Assembly: GCF_958295425.1 (NCBI RefSeq)
Contig: NC_081135.1
Coordinates: 38,219,956-38,283,955, forward strand
Source of the DNA: Solea solea
Taxonomy: Eukaryota; Chordata; Actinopteri; Pleuronectiformes; Soleidae
Length of the DNA stretch: 64,000 nt
Direction of reading: 5' to 3'
Position numbers and translations under genes: made by a program. Below the pieces are notes generated by a model that did no database searches, was not told where the DNA came from, and saw only the letters and a program-made list of their open reading frames with translations. Numbering within the stretch: position 1 is the first letter of the stretch; every line of letters begins with the position of its first letter. Shown here piece by piece: positions 27,483 through 39,979 of the stretch.

Positions 27483-30400
27483 GAGAGAGAGAAAGACACT
27501 CACACACAGACGGAAAATCCATTTAAAGGATTGGAAATTTGCAAAATAGTGGATTTTTGGATTAAGATGACGAAGAATCTGACATGAGACTGTGTGTGTG
27601 TGTGTGTGTCAGCATTCCTCACTACAACCCCCCACATTCTCACGACCAAACACCCCAGAGAAGTGATCAGTGCTCAGCTGAGATCAACTGCCCCCCTCTC
27701 CCTCTCTCTCCCTCTCTCTCCCTGTCTCCCCCCTCCCTCCCTCTCTCTCTCTCAGTGAGGGTTAACTGAAAAGTGAAAAAGCCTCAGTTCACAGTCATTC
27801 CTGTGGGTTCAGACGTCGCTGCTGAAGCCTGAGGTGAAGTTAAATTTAACACAGTTTATTTGCAGCAGCTGGAAACGACGACATGGTCTGCTGAGTCTGT
27901 GAGCTCACCGTGAACACATGAACACACATGAACACATGAAAAACAGAGGAGGAGCAGAGCTGCTGCACAGGTTCATCACTGATAAACTCACATTACACTG
28001 AAGAACTTTTGTACCTCTGTGGTAATTTGGCATCATTTAGCACATTTTTATCATGAATGTCTGTCTCTTTAACATCATTTTGCCTCTCTGCGTGTTTGTT
28101 TTCCAACTTTCTAACATCGTCTAACATCACATTCACAGATTTTCTGTCTCTTTTTGCCGTAAACCTGTGGTTATTGTGCACATGAGGTTCTGATATTATT
28201 ATTGAACCATTTGTCTTCTGGTTGTAGTTTTTATGAGTTTAATATCTGAAATTCTCTTTTATTGATTTCTCTTCTCTGTTGAACACGAGACTGTTTATTT
28301 GTGTTGGGCTCTGACGTCAGAAACACCTCCAACCAAAGCTTTTGTTTCTGCTGCTTTCAGTCCTCACACACCCCCCCATCCTGCTGCCTCTCACCCCATC
28401 AACACTGAGGCCTCTGTTCAGAGGAGGAGGAGGAGGAGGAGTGGACAAGCAAAAGAGGGTAAGAGAAACAGGGGAAGTGGAGGTGGGAGATGGTGAGAGG
28501 GTGAGTTCATTGAGCAACAGCTGAGGGCACAGAGCAAATCTGAGGAGTTCAGAGTCAAAAAACACCAGTTTACAGGACAGGATTTTATGAGCTGTGAGTG
28601 TTTGAAGGTGAGACGTGGAGGAAAACTGCCCGGCAACAAGGAAACGAGCCAAAACGAGCCCCTGCCACGCTTTATATTACTGGAAAAAAAGTCTATATCT
28701 AAATATTGTTTATCTTAAGTTAATAAATGAATATAAAATTAAAATGTTAATACCAGGCCAGGTTTGTGATTTTACTGCCCTCTAATGTTCAAAACAGGGG
28801 TGACACGTGTTTGTAAAGTAAATAACTTTAAATAATTTATTTATATTAGCTAATATGTTATATTATTAAAATGTATATCAATAATAGTCAAGCACAGGTG
28901 ACTCTGAGGTGGTGGTGAAAGGGGGCCCCATAAATGCTTAGAATAGAATAGATGTACTTTATTAATCCTAAACTGGGAAATGAAGGTGTAGCAGCAGCAA
29001 GACACACAGTATACATAGAAAACTAATAATACAAATATGAGTAAAAAGAGTGTAATAAATAATAAAGATGTGGTACACTGAAAGATTCCAGTTAATGAAA
29101 CAGTGATTTATACACAGCAACAATGACATACAGTCACTGTATATCCACAATATCTCTTATTATAACATTAACAACTATGGCCCAAATAATCTGGAATATT
29201 TTTGTCACTTGCAACATTTTTGGCATCTTTTTTACGTGTATTTAATCAGATTTCTTAAAGCAGATTGTTACCTAAATTAAATATAAATGCATGTTTACAC
29301 GTTTCTTCCTGGACATTTTAATAAAAGTCACTAAATCTCAATTTCTATATCAAAAAGTGAACTAGTATTAACTCTTTTATACATATGTTCAAACAAAAAT
29401 ACGTGTTCAGTTAATAATGTTTTAGCAAGTTTGTCCATCACAAGGGGGGAAATAAAGAAAATTAGCACAAAAATCATCAACAACAACAGAGAAAATGGAA
29501 GGTTTCAAGTTTGTGGAAAATGTCACAAACTTCACCTTTAACTCATCAAACACCTGAGGAGAAGGCAGAACAGAGCTAACCCTACGAGATGAGATTAGAG
29601 CTGGGATTAAAGCCTCCAGTGGCAGATTATTAGCTCACAATATTCTTTGTGCTGCTGCCTCCACCTGCCACATCCCACATTCAATCATCAAAACACTGAA
29701 TTTAATCTGAAATAATCCACTGTGGGACATCAAAACTGCAGATTAGAGGGATTGGATGAAGAGCAGACAGACAGTTAAACTATCGCTGAACAATCAGGTT
29801 ATAATTAATCTCACTTTTTCTTTCATCCCTCCCTAAATTAATCCAACCAGGGATGAATACACATCACTTCAGGTTAATCCATCTCTCCATTAAATAATCC
29901 CATCCTATCATTCATCGAGTCCTGACCCGTCATCGCGGCGCTGCCTTCAAAGTCGTTTTCATGACGCAGAGAAAGAGACTTAACGGCATAGTTTGTGTTT
30001 TTCAAGAATGCTTGAGTGAGATACTAACACTTAATCCCTTAATCCCGAGTTTAAATATGTTTTTTTTTAACCAGTGGGAACAGGGTTTGTTTGTTTTTTT
30101 ATTGGTGTCAGCTAAATGCTAACGCTAATCTCTTTTTCTTCATCTCCTTCTTTATTGGCAGAGATGCTAATTCTGCTAGCCCACTAACCGTTAACCTAGC
30201 CACTGATGCAGTCTCATCCGTGACCTGATCTGTACCATTGTTAGCATGGCTGTTAGCAATTAATGTTTTAGTGTAGTTAGCCATGGATTTTTCGTACCAT
30301 AGCAGTTAGCAATGGCTTTGTTTGGTGTAGCAGTTAGCCATTACTGTTTTTAGCATAGCTGTTAGCAACAAATACATCTTAGCCATTAGCAATGACTGTT

Positions 30401-31771
30401 TTTGGGCAACCATACTTTTTTCAACGTGAGACCATTTGATGTCAGTTTTATTTCATTTTAATAATTTTAATTAATTTTTCGTGCCGTAACATTGTAAAAT
30501 ATATAAAAATTAGTAACCACTGCATTACTATGAATATACATAACTCGGCAGAAAAACCACTAGCAATGAGAACATAGAGGACATGAGGACACAGAACATG
30601 GAGAACATGGAGAACACACAGAACATGGAGAACATGGAGAACATAGAGAACATAGAGAACATAGAGAACATGAGAACATGAGAACAGGCAGACACATGCT
30701 CAGTGAAAACATGAGTGCCAGCTGGAACACTGAGTAAAACAGGACGAGGCAGATGGACGCATTTCTCTGAATGTGGATTCTGCCAGAGATTTACTCGTCT
30801 AATACCGTGACTTTTTTTTCTCACCACTGAGGCCAAATGCTTCTCCTTTATTTCCCTCTACAACTATGAACTACCCGTTCAATCTGTGCCTGTTAATCGA
30901 GGGTTTCAGCGACATAACTGTCACATATCTACCAATAACTTGATTTTATTATGGAAATAACATCAAACTCAGTGACAGTCAGACATTCCCTGTACTTATA
31001 GATAGATATTGTCTCAGTTTATCTCACAGTTAGACATATTTTTCCCAACAATAAAACTTAAGCACTCTCCCAAACCAAACCCCATAGAGAAAATCAGCGA
31101 TTTAACATCACAGCACCCAGGAGTTGATAAATCCACTGCTGCCTCCATCAGTAAGATCAAATGTGTTATTTTGCAAAATTCTGTGTTTGAAATCCTTTGT
31201 TTGGATCGACTTCAGTGACACAAAGTGACCACACGAGGCAGCAGTAGACCAGCAGCTCCTGTGTCCCTGTGAGCTAAAATCACTGATTTTCTCTATGGAC
31301 TTTGGTGTGGGGGAATCAGCGCGACACAAAGTAAGTTTCCGACTTTAACACAGATCCGACTTTGGAGTTCTGACTTTGGACATCCGATGTAAATGGAACG
31401 CAGCATTAAGGTTTAGCGTCAGTGAAAACAAACCCCAACACTGATGGAAACGCTAATGCTATCGTTAAAGTTCAGGAAGTTATGAAGCTACGAAAGAAAA
31501 GATCAATAATGATAAAGATTCTTTTAAAGTCAGCCTGTTTCATCACTCACTCACTCACTCTCTCTCACACTAACACACACACACACACACACAGTGAACA
31601 ATACACCTCAGTGGGCGACGTGCCACGTTAGCGCTAATTAGCTCGGAGGGAAAGTTATTAACCATTAGCTGCTTTGATCTGTGGCTCCAGGCTTCACGTC
31701 CACTCTCGTCTCAGACGGAGGAGGAAGGAAAAACCAGGCCAAGCTGCTGCTGCTGCTGCTGCTGCTACTGT

Positions 31772-31812
<41 letters not shown>

Positions 31813-33506
31813 TGTCCTGTGTCAATGTCAGTGTCCCAGAAACGTTTGAAGGCCACTGCAGGATGTAGCATTGGCTAAGACGGAGGACGGTGGTTGTGTC
31901 CTATAATGACTTTGAGGCTCATTCATTCATCCATTTCCATGTCACTTCCACTGGTGTGGAAGGTTAGTCGAAGCTCATTTCAGGTCCAGTTATTATTGAT
32001 ACGTAAATTCTGCAAACGAACAACTAGAACAAGGAAAACGCGATCAATGATGTGTGTTTTTTTACAGTGTACATGTACACATGAAAGTGTTCTATATCAC
32101 AGAGTAAATGACACACAACGAGCACATGTTTGTCTACAACAAAATCCACAGAAACGAGGCTCCACTGTCGTGTTTGTTTCTGCAACGCTGTCAATCAAAA
32201 ACTGTCTCAGCGTCAACTCTCAGAAACTGCTATGAAGACAAATACTAACCCTACTACTAAAACTAACACCAACAACTACCAAAGCTACTACTAAAACAAC
32301 TACCAAAAACTACTAAACTACCACTAAAACAGCTGCTCAGCTACTACTAAAACTACAACAGATGACGCAGAGCTTCGCATGGTTTTAATGCTGAGGCTGC
32401 TACGAGAATACAAAAATCACGTAAGACCATCCGTCATCCGTGATAAGCAGCTGATTCTGAATGAACAACAGTGACGTGTTCTGAGCGTGTTCTCAACCAC
32501 GATTAGTATTTAAATGTCAATACAACAGAGAGCATTTTAGAGGAGGCGGAGCTTCACTTACTGTCCTTTATTTTTTTATGAATTTGCGTTCGTTCCTGCT
32601 CCGCCTGTTCGGTTTTATTTAAATTCTCTCTCTCTTGTGTTTGGGTCCAATTTTTTTGGTAATGTGACAGAAGAACAAACTTGTCTGAACAAAAAAAAAC
32701 ATTAAATGAAAACATCTGCGCAGGTTATGTAACAGTGTGTGTGTGAGTGTGTGTGTGTGTGTGTGAGACTCAGATACCTGAGGCATCATCTTCAGCTTCA
32801 TTATCATCAGGAACAAAGTGACTGACGTGTTTTTAATGTTCCAACACAAACAAACCCTGGAGCAGAGAAACGACCGTCCTTTAATCAACATTAACTCTGC
32901 GTGTGAATAAAACTTTATTTAAATGACGTAAACTCACACAGCACCACTTCAGCAGAGGCCACGCCCACATTCAGGTGATATTATAGTGACATATTTATAC
33001 TTTTCGTATCGAAGTCTAAAATGACTGATCTCAATATCGACCGATACTTGAGTTTGCGATATCGGTCACGAAAAGTGGTGTCGTGCCATCCCTATCATTC
33101 ACGCCCATCATAATCAGATTACTAATTCTCACACGCATGTAAACAGGGAAGTCATTTCTAATCTGAATTATTGGAATCAAAGTGACATATTCACATGTAA
33201 TCTCACGTCATTTAGAAATGATACATATATAATATAATGTATGTAATATTAATATTGTCACAGTATGGGAGGTCATTTGCATCGGAATCTTTACTTGACA
33301 AATTACGGACAATTCGCGTAGGATTAAGATCACAGATATCCTCCGAGATTATTCCATATTTCTAGAGATTACCAGGTAATAATAATCCGGTGTGATTTAA
33401 TGTAGAGAAGACAGGAACAGAAAACATTCCTAACATTGCTAACACCACATCAACGTCCCAAGGGATGACTTTATTTACTGAGCCGTTCATTCAGGAGGAG
33501 GAAGAC

Positions 33507-33539
<33 letters not shown>

Positions 33540-35257
33540 AAGCAGCTCCTGTGGGAACAACAGCAGTGCAGTGACTCTGTTTTACAGCCAAATAAACACA
33601 ACACAGGAATGTTTCACAAACACACAGAGGAGCACTTTAAGGGCTTGTCTTTAAGTGGTGAAAGGAAAAATGTGGAGTATGACACGAGTCCACGAGGAGA
33701 GTTTGTCCTGATGCTGTGATGTTTCTCCATTTTTCAATAATTATTCATTTAACTGGCAGCAAATTAATACACCAGTCATTTTTCTGTAAAGCAAATGTGG
33801 AATTCTTCGTTTTGAGTCATTTTTTTCAGGAAAATATCACATGCAACTTTTTATTTATCAAAGATCACTAGATAGTTTTTAGTCATTTATGTGAAGAACA
33901 TGTAAAATGTCTAGTTTGAGGTCCACACTGTAAACATTTTCATTTAAATCAGTCAAACTGTTTATCAGTAAATTTGAGCACAAAAGACACTGAAAGGCGT
34001 CGCCAAACGGACAATTAATCAACTAATCAAGGAACAAATTCATAGATTATTTCAAATTTCAGTGATTTTCGGCCTAATTTTTGTAAAGAAAACATTTATT
34101 TTTTAATCAATAGACGGTTTTGAGTCAAAGAAAATGTACCAAATGTCTGGTTTCAGCTCCACAATGTGAATATTTTGGACTCTATCGGTCACTCTGAATA
34201 GAAAAGGCATTTAAATGCATCGCAAAACATTATTTTGAGTCATTTTAGTAAAGAAAATAATCATTTTTAATTAAACTAATTTTTAATCAGTTGATAGATT
34301 TAAGTCATTTTTGTGAAGAAAATGTGTTCTAGTTTTAATTTCTGTGGATGTCAACGTCCATGTGTTTGAGCACAAAAGACACACAAGACATTTGAAGGCG
34401 TCGCCAAACAGACACTTAATCAACTAATCAAAGAAACTATAACTAGATTAATCAATTCAAACTGTCTCTCTGTTAGTTCTCTGATTAATCACTTGATTGG
34501 TTCAACTGGACCTGTTTCTCACATCTATCATCAATCATTTGATCAACATAGTGAGAAATCAGAAATACTCAATACACAAAACAGAAAAAGCTTAAAAATC
34601 ACATTAAAATAGTTGATGATTTTAACATTTCTGGCAAAGACAATTAATGAAAAATGTCCACTTCACAATATTTCCAGAGCTCATGAGCTGCAACTAAAGG
34701 TTATTTCCATTTATATCAAACCTACAATTTAAAATGTCAATAACATTGAACATTATTTTGTTCATAAAAGGGTGAAAAGTGTCTAAAAATCTAAGTTTAA
34801 ATTCTGAGATTTGGGTTGTATGATGCCACAACTATTTTGTTGAGTCAAATATTAGTTTTTTTCAACAAAAATGTCTTAAGTTTAGTGTCTCAAGCTTCAT
34901 AAATTTAAGAATCAACTTTATCTGTGGTTTTAATACATTTCACTTGCATTTGTCATCATTTTATGATCATTTTAAGACAAAATATGTATCAACAAACTTA
35001 TTGTTTTCTACGGAATAACCTTTATTTACAGCCATGACAATTTAGAAAAAAAAGTTAAAGAAGCTGATTAAGTTTAATCAACGAAAACACACAATAATCG
35101 ATAATTAATCGACTTTACCTTCTAAGCTGAAGTCCAGCAGCACATACTCGTAGACTGTGTCTGCTTTGGTCTCCACCTGCGGTCTCTTCAGGGTGGAGTA
35201 GATTTTCCCGGGGCTGCTGTCCTCCGGGTCCTCCAGCTTCCTCAGGCCGCAGCCCAT
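22181..35257 (-). CDS. rftn2: Raftlin-2 (lipid-raft-associated protein)
   Basis: Raftlins are membrane proteins of lipid rafts, linked in mammals to Toll-like receptor uptake and lymphocyte signalling. The eight coding exons on the minus strand are 35257-35119, 26686-26506, 26408-26300, 26135-25736, 23828-23722, 23634-23531, 23432-23351 and 22375-22181, which join in phase to 438 residues (human about 501). The start MGCGLRKLEDPEDSSPGK gives the Gly2/Cys3 signal for myristoylation and palmitoylation, and is preferred over an in-frame Met 44 codons upstream. Conserved blocks include KRPQVETK, SLEGLFVYEE, NDTIVVEQWTVIE and the C-terminal VTCM. The protein is short mainly because the variable middle linker is reduced. 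Exon 4 contains a 99-bp in-frame stretch with splice-like ends (25983-26081), so a 405-residue form is possible. Intron 1 is about 8.4 kb. Confidence 0.93.
22500..23330. other. rftn2 intron 7, AT-rich repeat debris
   Basis: I recognise no gene here. The stretch from about 22600 to 23060 contains repeated phrases such as AATTAATTAGTTTAGTTTAC and AATGTCTGCATCAAGATG in two diverged halves, suggesting an old internal duplication of an AT-rich interspersed repeat. Confidence 0.4.
23433..23460 (-). repeat. (TG)n abutting the rftn2 exon 7 acceptor
   Basis: On the minus strand the intron ends in a run of TG units directly before GCAG/TGACGG. The repeat again stands in the place of the pyrimidine tract. 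The intron is only 98 bp long. Confidence 0.9.
23850..25735. other. rftn2 intron 4, no gene recognised
   Basis: The intron is AT-rich and contains loosely repeated phrases with GTTAGCAACATG or AGCTAGCTATATTTTC between 23930 and 24490. An AT-rich interspersed repeat copy lies at about 24540-24680 and a (CTT)n/(TTTTC)n stretch at 25347-25382. There is no coding exon. Confidence 0.5.
26480..26504 (-). repeat. (AC)n starting at the rftn2 exon 2 donor
   Basis: On the minus strand the donor is CCCAG/GTACACACACACACACAG, so a CA repeat begins three bases into the 97-bp intron. Confidence 0.85.
26739..26895. repeat. About 22-bp tandem repeat upstream of rftn2 exon 2
   Basis: Seven imperfect copies of a unit like CTCGTAAAATTGTGACTTTT lie within 55 bp of the exon 2 acceptor, in intron 1. 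On the minus strand the array is A-rich. Confidence 0.8.
27446..27482. repeat. (ACAG)n microsatellite
   Basis: About nine ACAG units are flanked by GA repeats on both sides. Confidence 0.9.
30585..30680. repeat. 9-bp tandem repeat (GAACATGGA/GAACATAGA)
   Basis: About ten units of GAACATGGA or GAACATAGA occur with small interruptions in rftn2 intron 1. Confidence 0.85.
31063..31315. mobile_element. Foldback element (rftn2 intron 1)
   Basis: The left arm CACTCTCCCAAACCAAACCC and following bases are repeated in inverted form on the right as GGACTTTGGTGTGGGGGAAT. The arms are about 83 bp each, and the loop of about 88 bp contains GAAATCCTTTGTTTGGATCG. This is the cleanest single copy for defining the family. 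Confidence 0.85.
31745..31811. repeat. (GCT)n plus (TG)n compound microsatellite
   Basis: About seven GCT units are followed after a few bases by about nineteen TG units. Confidence 0.9.
33508..33540. repeat. (ACAG)n microsatellite
   Basis: About eight ACAG units in rftn2 intron 1. Confidence 0.9.
33730..35100. repeat. Overlapping copies of the AT-rich interspersed family
   Basis: Phrases such as GGCGTCGCCAAACGGACA (near 33998) and GGCGTCGCCAAACAGACA (near 34397) recur, each with ATTAATCAACTAATCA next to it and with TTTTGAGTCATTTT and GTGAAGAAAATGT upstream. They show at least three related units. This is a local build-up of one repeat family in the intron beside exon 1. Confidence 0.6.
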
Positions 35258-35700
35258 GACCTCAGAGACGGGCACGGCCGCAGGATGAGCGCGGTGGAAG
35301 CACAGGTTAGTGAGCCGCTCCTCCGGATCCTCCCGGTCCTCCTGATCCCGCTTTCTGCTCCTCCAGGAGCCGCAGAAACACTCACACACACTCGCTGGTT
35401 CCTACTTCAACAGCACCGCTCCATCACTACGAGGTCCCGCTTAGATTTTTCCCCAAACAGTACCAGAACCAGGACCAGGTCACTGACCAGAACCACGGGG
35501 GGAGTCCCTCACTCAGTATCCCGCCGGAGAGGCTGCAGGTCCGGAGCGTGGAGAAGGAGGAGCAGCTCTCTCTCTCTCTCCCTCTTCTTAACTTTTTCCT
35601 CCCACCATCAAGTCAACGAGGAAGATGCCACTTCCTAAGGCTTTTCAAAATAAAAGACCAAAACGTGTTTTCAACGTGATTTATAGTGCGGTCCACTGCA
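35258..35700 (-). promoter_or_regulatory. rftn2: rftn2 5'UTR and promoter region
   Basis: The sequence upstream of the rftn2 ATG is GC-richer (CCTCCGGATCCTCCCGGTCC) and ends in a CT-rich block near 35565-35585. No TATA box is obvious and the transcription start cannot be fixed. Confidence 0.45.
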
Positions 35701-36685
35701 GTGGGCATTTCCGATTTTCCGGCGTTCCTCCAACAGACACGCCCCCCTCGGCTTGTTGCTCACATGTTGCTAATGCTAACAATAGCTACATTATATATGT
35801 ATATATGTATATTTATGTATGTCTCACATAGCCGTCACTTAAATGTTTGTTTTTGAAATTTATAGATTAATTTTGCTTCATAAATGTGTTTTCTGATTGT
35901 GAATTATGCATTATTTATTGTCAAAAAATAAGCCTTTATTTTGAAATTATGTAAAATATCGTCGCAAATGCTGTCGTTGTTATATCGCGATGGAATATCG
36001 TGATGTAACTTTAAGCTTATAACGCCCACCCCTGCGTGGGAGTAATGTAGGAGATGAATGGATTGCGCCAGAGAATCTAATTTATTAGTTTTCCATTAAA
36101 ACGATGGTGCGTTCCATTTACATTTGAAGTCGGACCTGGCGTCACATGGTATTTTTGTGCCCACAAACAACATAGCAACACGTCTACGTTTAAAAATATT
36201 ATCAGTAATTCCATTAACATGAAAAAAGACAGAAACGGAATTAACACTAAAAGTAGCAGTAGAGTGATTTTAAAATTGGCAGCCATCTTAGAATCCCATG
36301 AGTGCGTTCCAGTTGTAGTCGGAAGTTGGGGATTTCCAATTTGAGGGGTCAAATTTTGGGGCAACATAACTTTTACTGTATAGTTTTCAGATTGATTAAC
36401 GACACTGCTGTTTTTGCTAACACACATTTTTTGTGTTTTGGACTTTTATTTTGAAGTCAAAGTGTCATGGCGTCTCACGGTCGCAAACTTGACGTAATGA
36501 AGTTTTCGCTGGAGGAAAAAGTTCCAGTGAACGGTTTCTACCACGATAACGGACTCGCGCTCATTAAAAACGGTTTATGAACAGAAATCACGTTTAAATT
36601 CAAACATTCAGTCGTCGAAGGGGGCGGGACTTAGAGCCGCGGCTGTTGCTGTGGCGGGAGAAAGAAAAACAAAAAACCATGTCGC

Positions 36686-36758
36686 TGCGCCATGATTCAC
36701 CTCATCCGTTCATCATGATTCACCTCATCCGTTCATCATGATTCAACTCAACCGTTCA
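36686..36758. repeat. 23-bp tandem repeat, about three copies
   Basis: CATGATTCACCTCATCCGTT plus CAT recurs three times with small changes (the third copy has CAACTCAACC). Confidence 0.85.
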
Positions 36759-38060
36759 TCATGATTCCTCTCTGTGACTCCGTGACTCTCACCATTCAAT
36801 ATGATTAGAGAGTTCATGTCCTCATTATTAACACACAGAGAAAACAGAAGCTAAATGACTCAGAAGATGCAAGAATTTAAATTTTCAAAATGACAAGGTA
36901 ATCACGTTATCATTTTTTTTAATAAAAGTGATAAATCTACTTTTAAATCCTCAGATTTGTATTTTTACGATGCCACAACTCCAATTAATGAAGTTTTTCT
37001 TTGATCGATTCACTTAAAAAAAGACAAAACAATAAAATACTGTAGACAATTTCAAAATAAGAGTGTTTTTATGATTCAAAATTCATATATTAGTCAAAAA
37101 AACAACAACATAAAGAAATAGGTCATTAAAGCTTGATATAAAGTGGCGGGCCACATTAAATTAAGTGTTTGGCCGCATGTGGCCAGTGTGCCACGAGTTT
37201 GACACCTCTGCTACAGTCAGTTGAGTTTACAATCGTTTGACGATCACAAACATTCAGAGTTGTACACGAGATCATGTAATTCATACTAAAAATATTAAAT
37301 TGAAACATTTTACATTTGAAAATAATCAAAAATCCATTTTCCATTTATCACACCGGTGGTTTCTGATATGGCGTAAAATTAGCAGTGAATTTTCATGTGT
37401 TCATTCAGGTTGTGCTAATTTAAAACAAAGTTAATTACACTTTAAAACCTGATATGAAATAAAATGAAGGCAATTTTACAAAAGTACATAGTTTTCTAAC
37501 AGAAAAACACAATATTGAGATATAATTTAAGTATTTTAAAGTTAAAATAATGTTGAATTTAAGGATCTGGAATGGCTGCCTACATAATATAGTACAGTAA
37601 AATACATATAGGTTTAAATTTTGTGTCCTAAAGTTTCAGTTGTCTTCCAGATCACTCTGCCCCGCCCCCTCAGCCATCTGCCCTTTTCTTCTTCTTCTTC
37701 TTCTTTCCTGACATAATAACCAGTGAGTAATTCAATCTGCGACCGTTAATCTGTCGTTCTGTTTGGATTAACTCTCGTGGCTCCTGTAACTCGAGGCCCG
37801 ACTTCTTGTTCAGCTGTTATCTCGTGAATCTGTCGCAACATCCGGAGCAGAACCTGGCACATGTGGCATCAAACCTGTGGCCTCCACCCCCCTGACCCCC
37901 TGACCCCCAGACCCCCAGACAGACACACACACACACACACACTTTCACACTGCTGACCTCTGACCTTTTAAAGAGCTCGGCTGAACTCATTAGTGAAGGA
38001 AAGATGGATGTAAAGTAGATCATGTTTCACCTAAAACAAAATCAGTGACACGTCTCACCT

Positions 38061-38326
38061 GTAGACGCTCACTCTTCCTCACACCAAAGCCCATAGAGAA
38101 AATCAGCGATTTAAGCTCACAGTTACACAGGAGCTGCAGGTCTACTGCTGCCTCGTGTGGTTCATTTGTGTCACTGAGGTGAATCTAAAGGAAGATATTT
38201 AAATGCTGAATGGACAAAATAAGACATTTGAACTAAGTGATGGAGGCAGCAGTGGATCAACATCTCCTGTGTGTGTGATGGTAAAATCACTGATTTTCTC
38301 TATGGGGTTTGGTGTGGGAGAACGAG
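38061..38326. mobile_element. Foldback element, inverted relative to the 31 kb copy
   Basis: It starts near GACGCTCACTCTTCCTCACA and ends GGGTTTGGTGTGGGAG. The loop reads GACAAAATAAGACATTTGAA, the reverse complement of the loop in the copy at 31063, so the orientation is opposite. Confidence 0.8.
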
Positions 38327-38752
38327 CAGATTGTAAACCAACAAAATATGTTTGACCACAAGGGGCAGTAGAGTTAATCTCTATCTATATTTACAGTTAT
38401 AATTTCAATACTTTATACATAAACATAAACACGTTTACGTTTATATATCATTTAAACTATGAAACGTGTGAATTCAGTGAAGGTCAGTGGACGATCTTCT
38501 CTGATGAAGTCATGATGTCACACATTCAGACACGGTGAGGTCAGAGGTCGTCGAAAGTGTTTAATGTACTGCTGTGGAAAGTGTTCACTTCCTTCCAGCG
38601 CTGCATGCACTGTGTGTGTGTGTGTGTGTGTTTAGTGAAGGAGGGCGTCGGGTTTCCTCCCCGCCGCGTCTCGGCCCCGGGTGGAGCTTCTGAACGGACG
38701 TGGTTTCCTGTCGAGTTATTTTTAAAACGTTCCTTTATCCACACAGCAACAT

Positions 38753-38780
38753 CTGTGTGTGTGTGTGTGTGTGTGTGTGT
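38753..38780. repeat. (TG)n microsatellite
   Basis: About fourteen TG units; a second run lies at 38609-38630. Confidence 0.85.
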
Positions 38781-38894
38781 AGTCCACATGGAGACCAAAA
38801 CCTGGTCCTAATGAAGCAGAACCTCATTTCTGACGAATAACTGCATGTTATTTAAAACATAAACATATAAATCTTAACCTTATAAAAGGCTGCT

Positions 38895-38972
38895 AATTGG
38901 AGATGGGACCCCCAAAAAAATCCCCAATGACCCATCCGTGGGCCCCGACCCAGTGTTTGAGAACCACTGCTC
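38895..38972 (-). mobile_element. hAT-type terminal fragment
   Basis: On the minus strand the sequence starts CAGTGGTTCTCAAACACTGG and continues GTCGGGGCCC. This is the typical terminal inverted repeat of many vertebrate hAT elements. The opposite end was not found, so it is a fragment. Confidence 0.6.
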
Positions 38973-39408
38973 TATATAATGCAATATATGTATATATATA
39001 TACATGTATACATATACGCACATAAATACAGTCAGTACACAGTAAATAATATTCAAGGATTTCCTCGTTTCCTCTCATGAACCCAGCTGCTTCCTTCCTC
39101 CCCTCCTCTTTCCTTCCTCTCCTTCCTTTCTTCCATTCATTCATTAAAAAGTGTTAACGTGACTGAAACCACACACACGCACACACACACACACAATGAA
39201 TGAAAGTGTGTGTGTGTGACTCATATCATTCACAGCAGAAATAATGAGTGAAATGAGTCATTAACACGTTAACACAATAACATAAAAAATACAGTTTATT
39301 TATTTATCAGCAAACAAACAATTCAGAAGAAAAGAAAGCTGAATTTTAAAGTCACGTGTTCATGCAAACAACAGGAAATGAAACATAAATTAAAATGTCA
39401 CATTGATC

Positions 39409-39668
39409 TCACACACCAAACCCCATAGAGAAAATCACTGATTTTAACATCACACACACATGAGTTGTTGATCCACTGCTGCCTCCATCACTAAGTTCTA
39501 ATGTCTTATTTTGTAAAATTCGGCGTTTGAAATCCTTCACTCAGATTGACCTCAGTGACACAAAGTGACCACACGAGGCAGCAGTAGAGCAGCAGCTCCT
39601 GTGTCGCCGCCAGCTTAAATCACTGATTTTCTCTATGGGGTTTGGTGCAGGAGAGTGAGTGGTTTTAC
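39409..39668. mobile_element. Foldback element (rftn2-plcl1 intergenic)
   Basis: The copy is full length, from ACACCAAACCCCATAGAGAA to GGGGTTTGGTGCAGGAGAGT, in the same orientation as the copy at 31063. The loop includes GAAATCCTTCACTCAGATTG. Confidence 0.85.
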
Positions 39669-39943
39669 AGAGAGACAAACACTTAACTTTCATTTATCTT
39701 GACTTTTATGTGTTTTTATTATTATTTCAAACACTGAAAAAGCAGGTGAACAGTTAATAAAATATTGATTCACTTTGTCTTCAGTAACAGAGATGATGTG
39801 GTGGTTTGTTTGGTGATGGCGCCATCTAGTGGTGACTTATATAATAGTTGAGGAAGTGGAATTTTCTACTGGAAAGAAAATCACTTCAGTTAAATATACT
39901 TACGTTTTAAACCAAGATTCAAGTCTTTAGTCAGTTTAAATGA

Positions 39944-39977
<34 letters not shown>

Positions 39978-39979
<2 letters not shown>

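Larger units (their letters stand above)
26687..35118 (-). other. rftn2: rftn2 first intron, repeat-rich
   Basis: No coding exon is found in 8.4 kb. It holds retroelement tails near 26905 and 28940, (ACAG)n at 27446-27481, a CT-rich block near 27690-27755, a 9-bp tandem at about 30590-30675, a foldback element at 31063-31315, (GCT)n next to (TG)n at 31745-31811, (ACAG)n at 33508-33540, and several overlapping copies of the AT-rich interspersed family from 33730 to 35100. Confidence 0.6.

Noticed and set aside
35313..35389. Upstream in-frame Met (35387-35389) as rftn2 start
   Set aside because: It would add 44 residues unlike any raftlin and bury the MGC acylation signal, which must be N-terminal. 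The start at 35257 matches the family.
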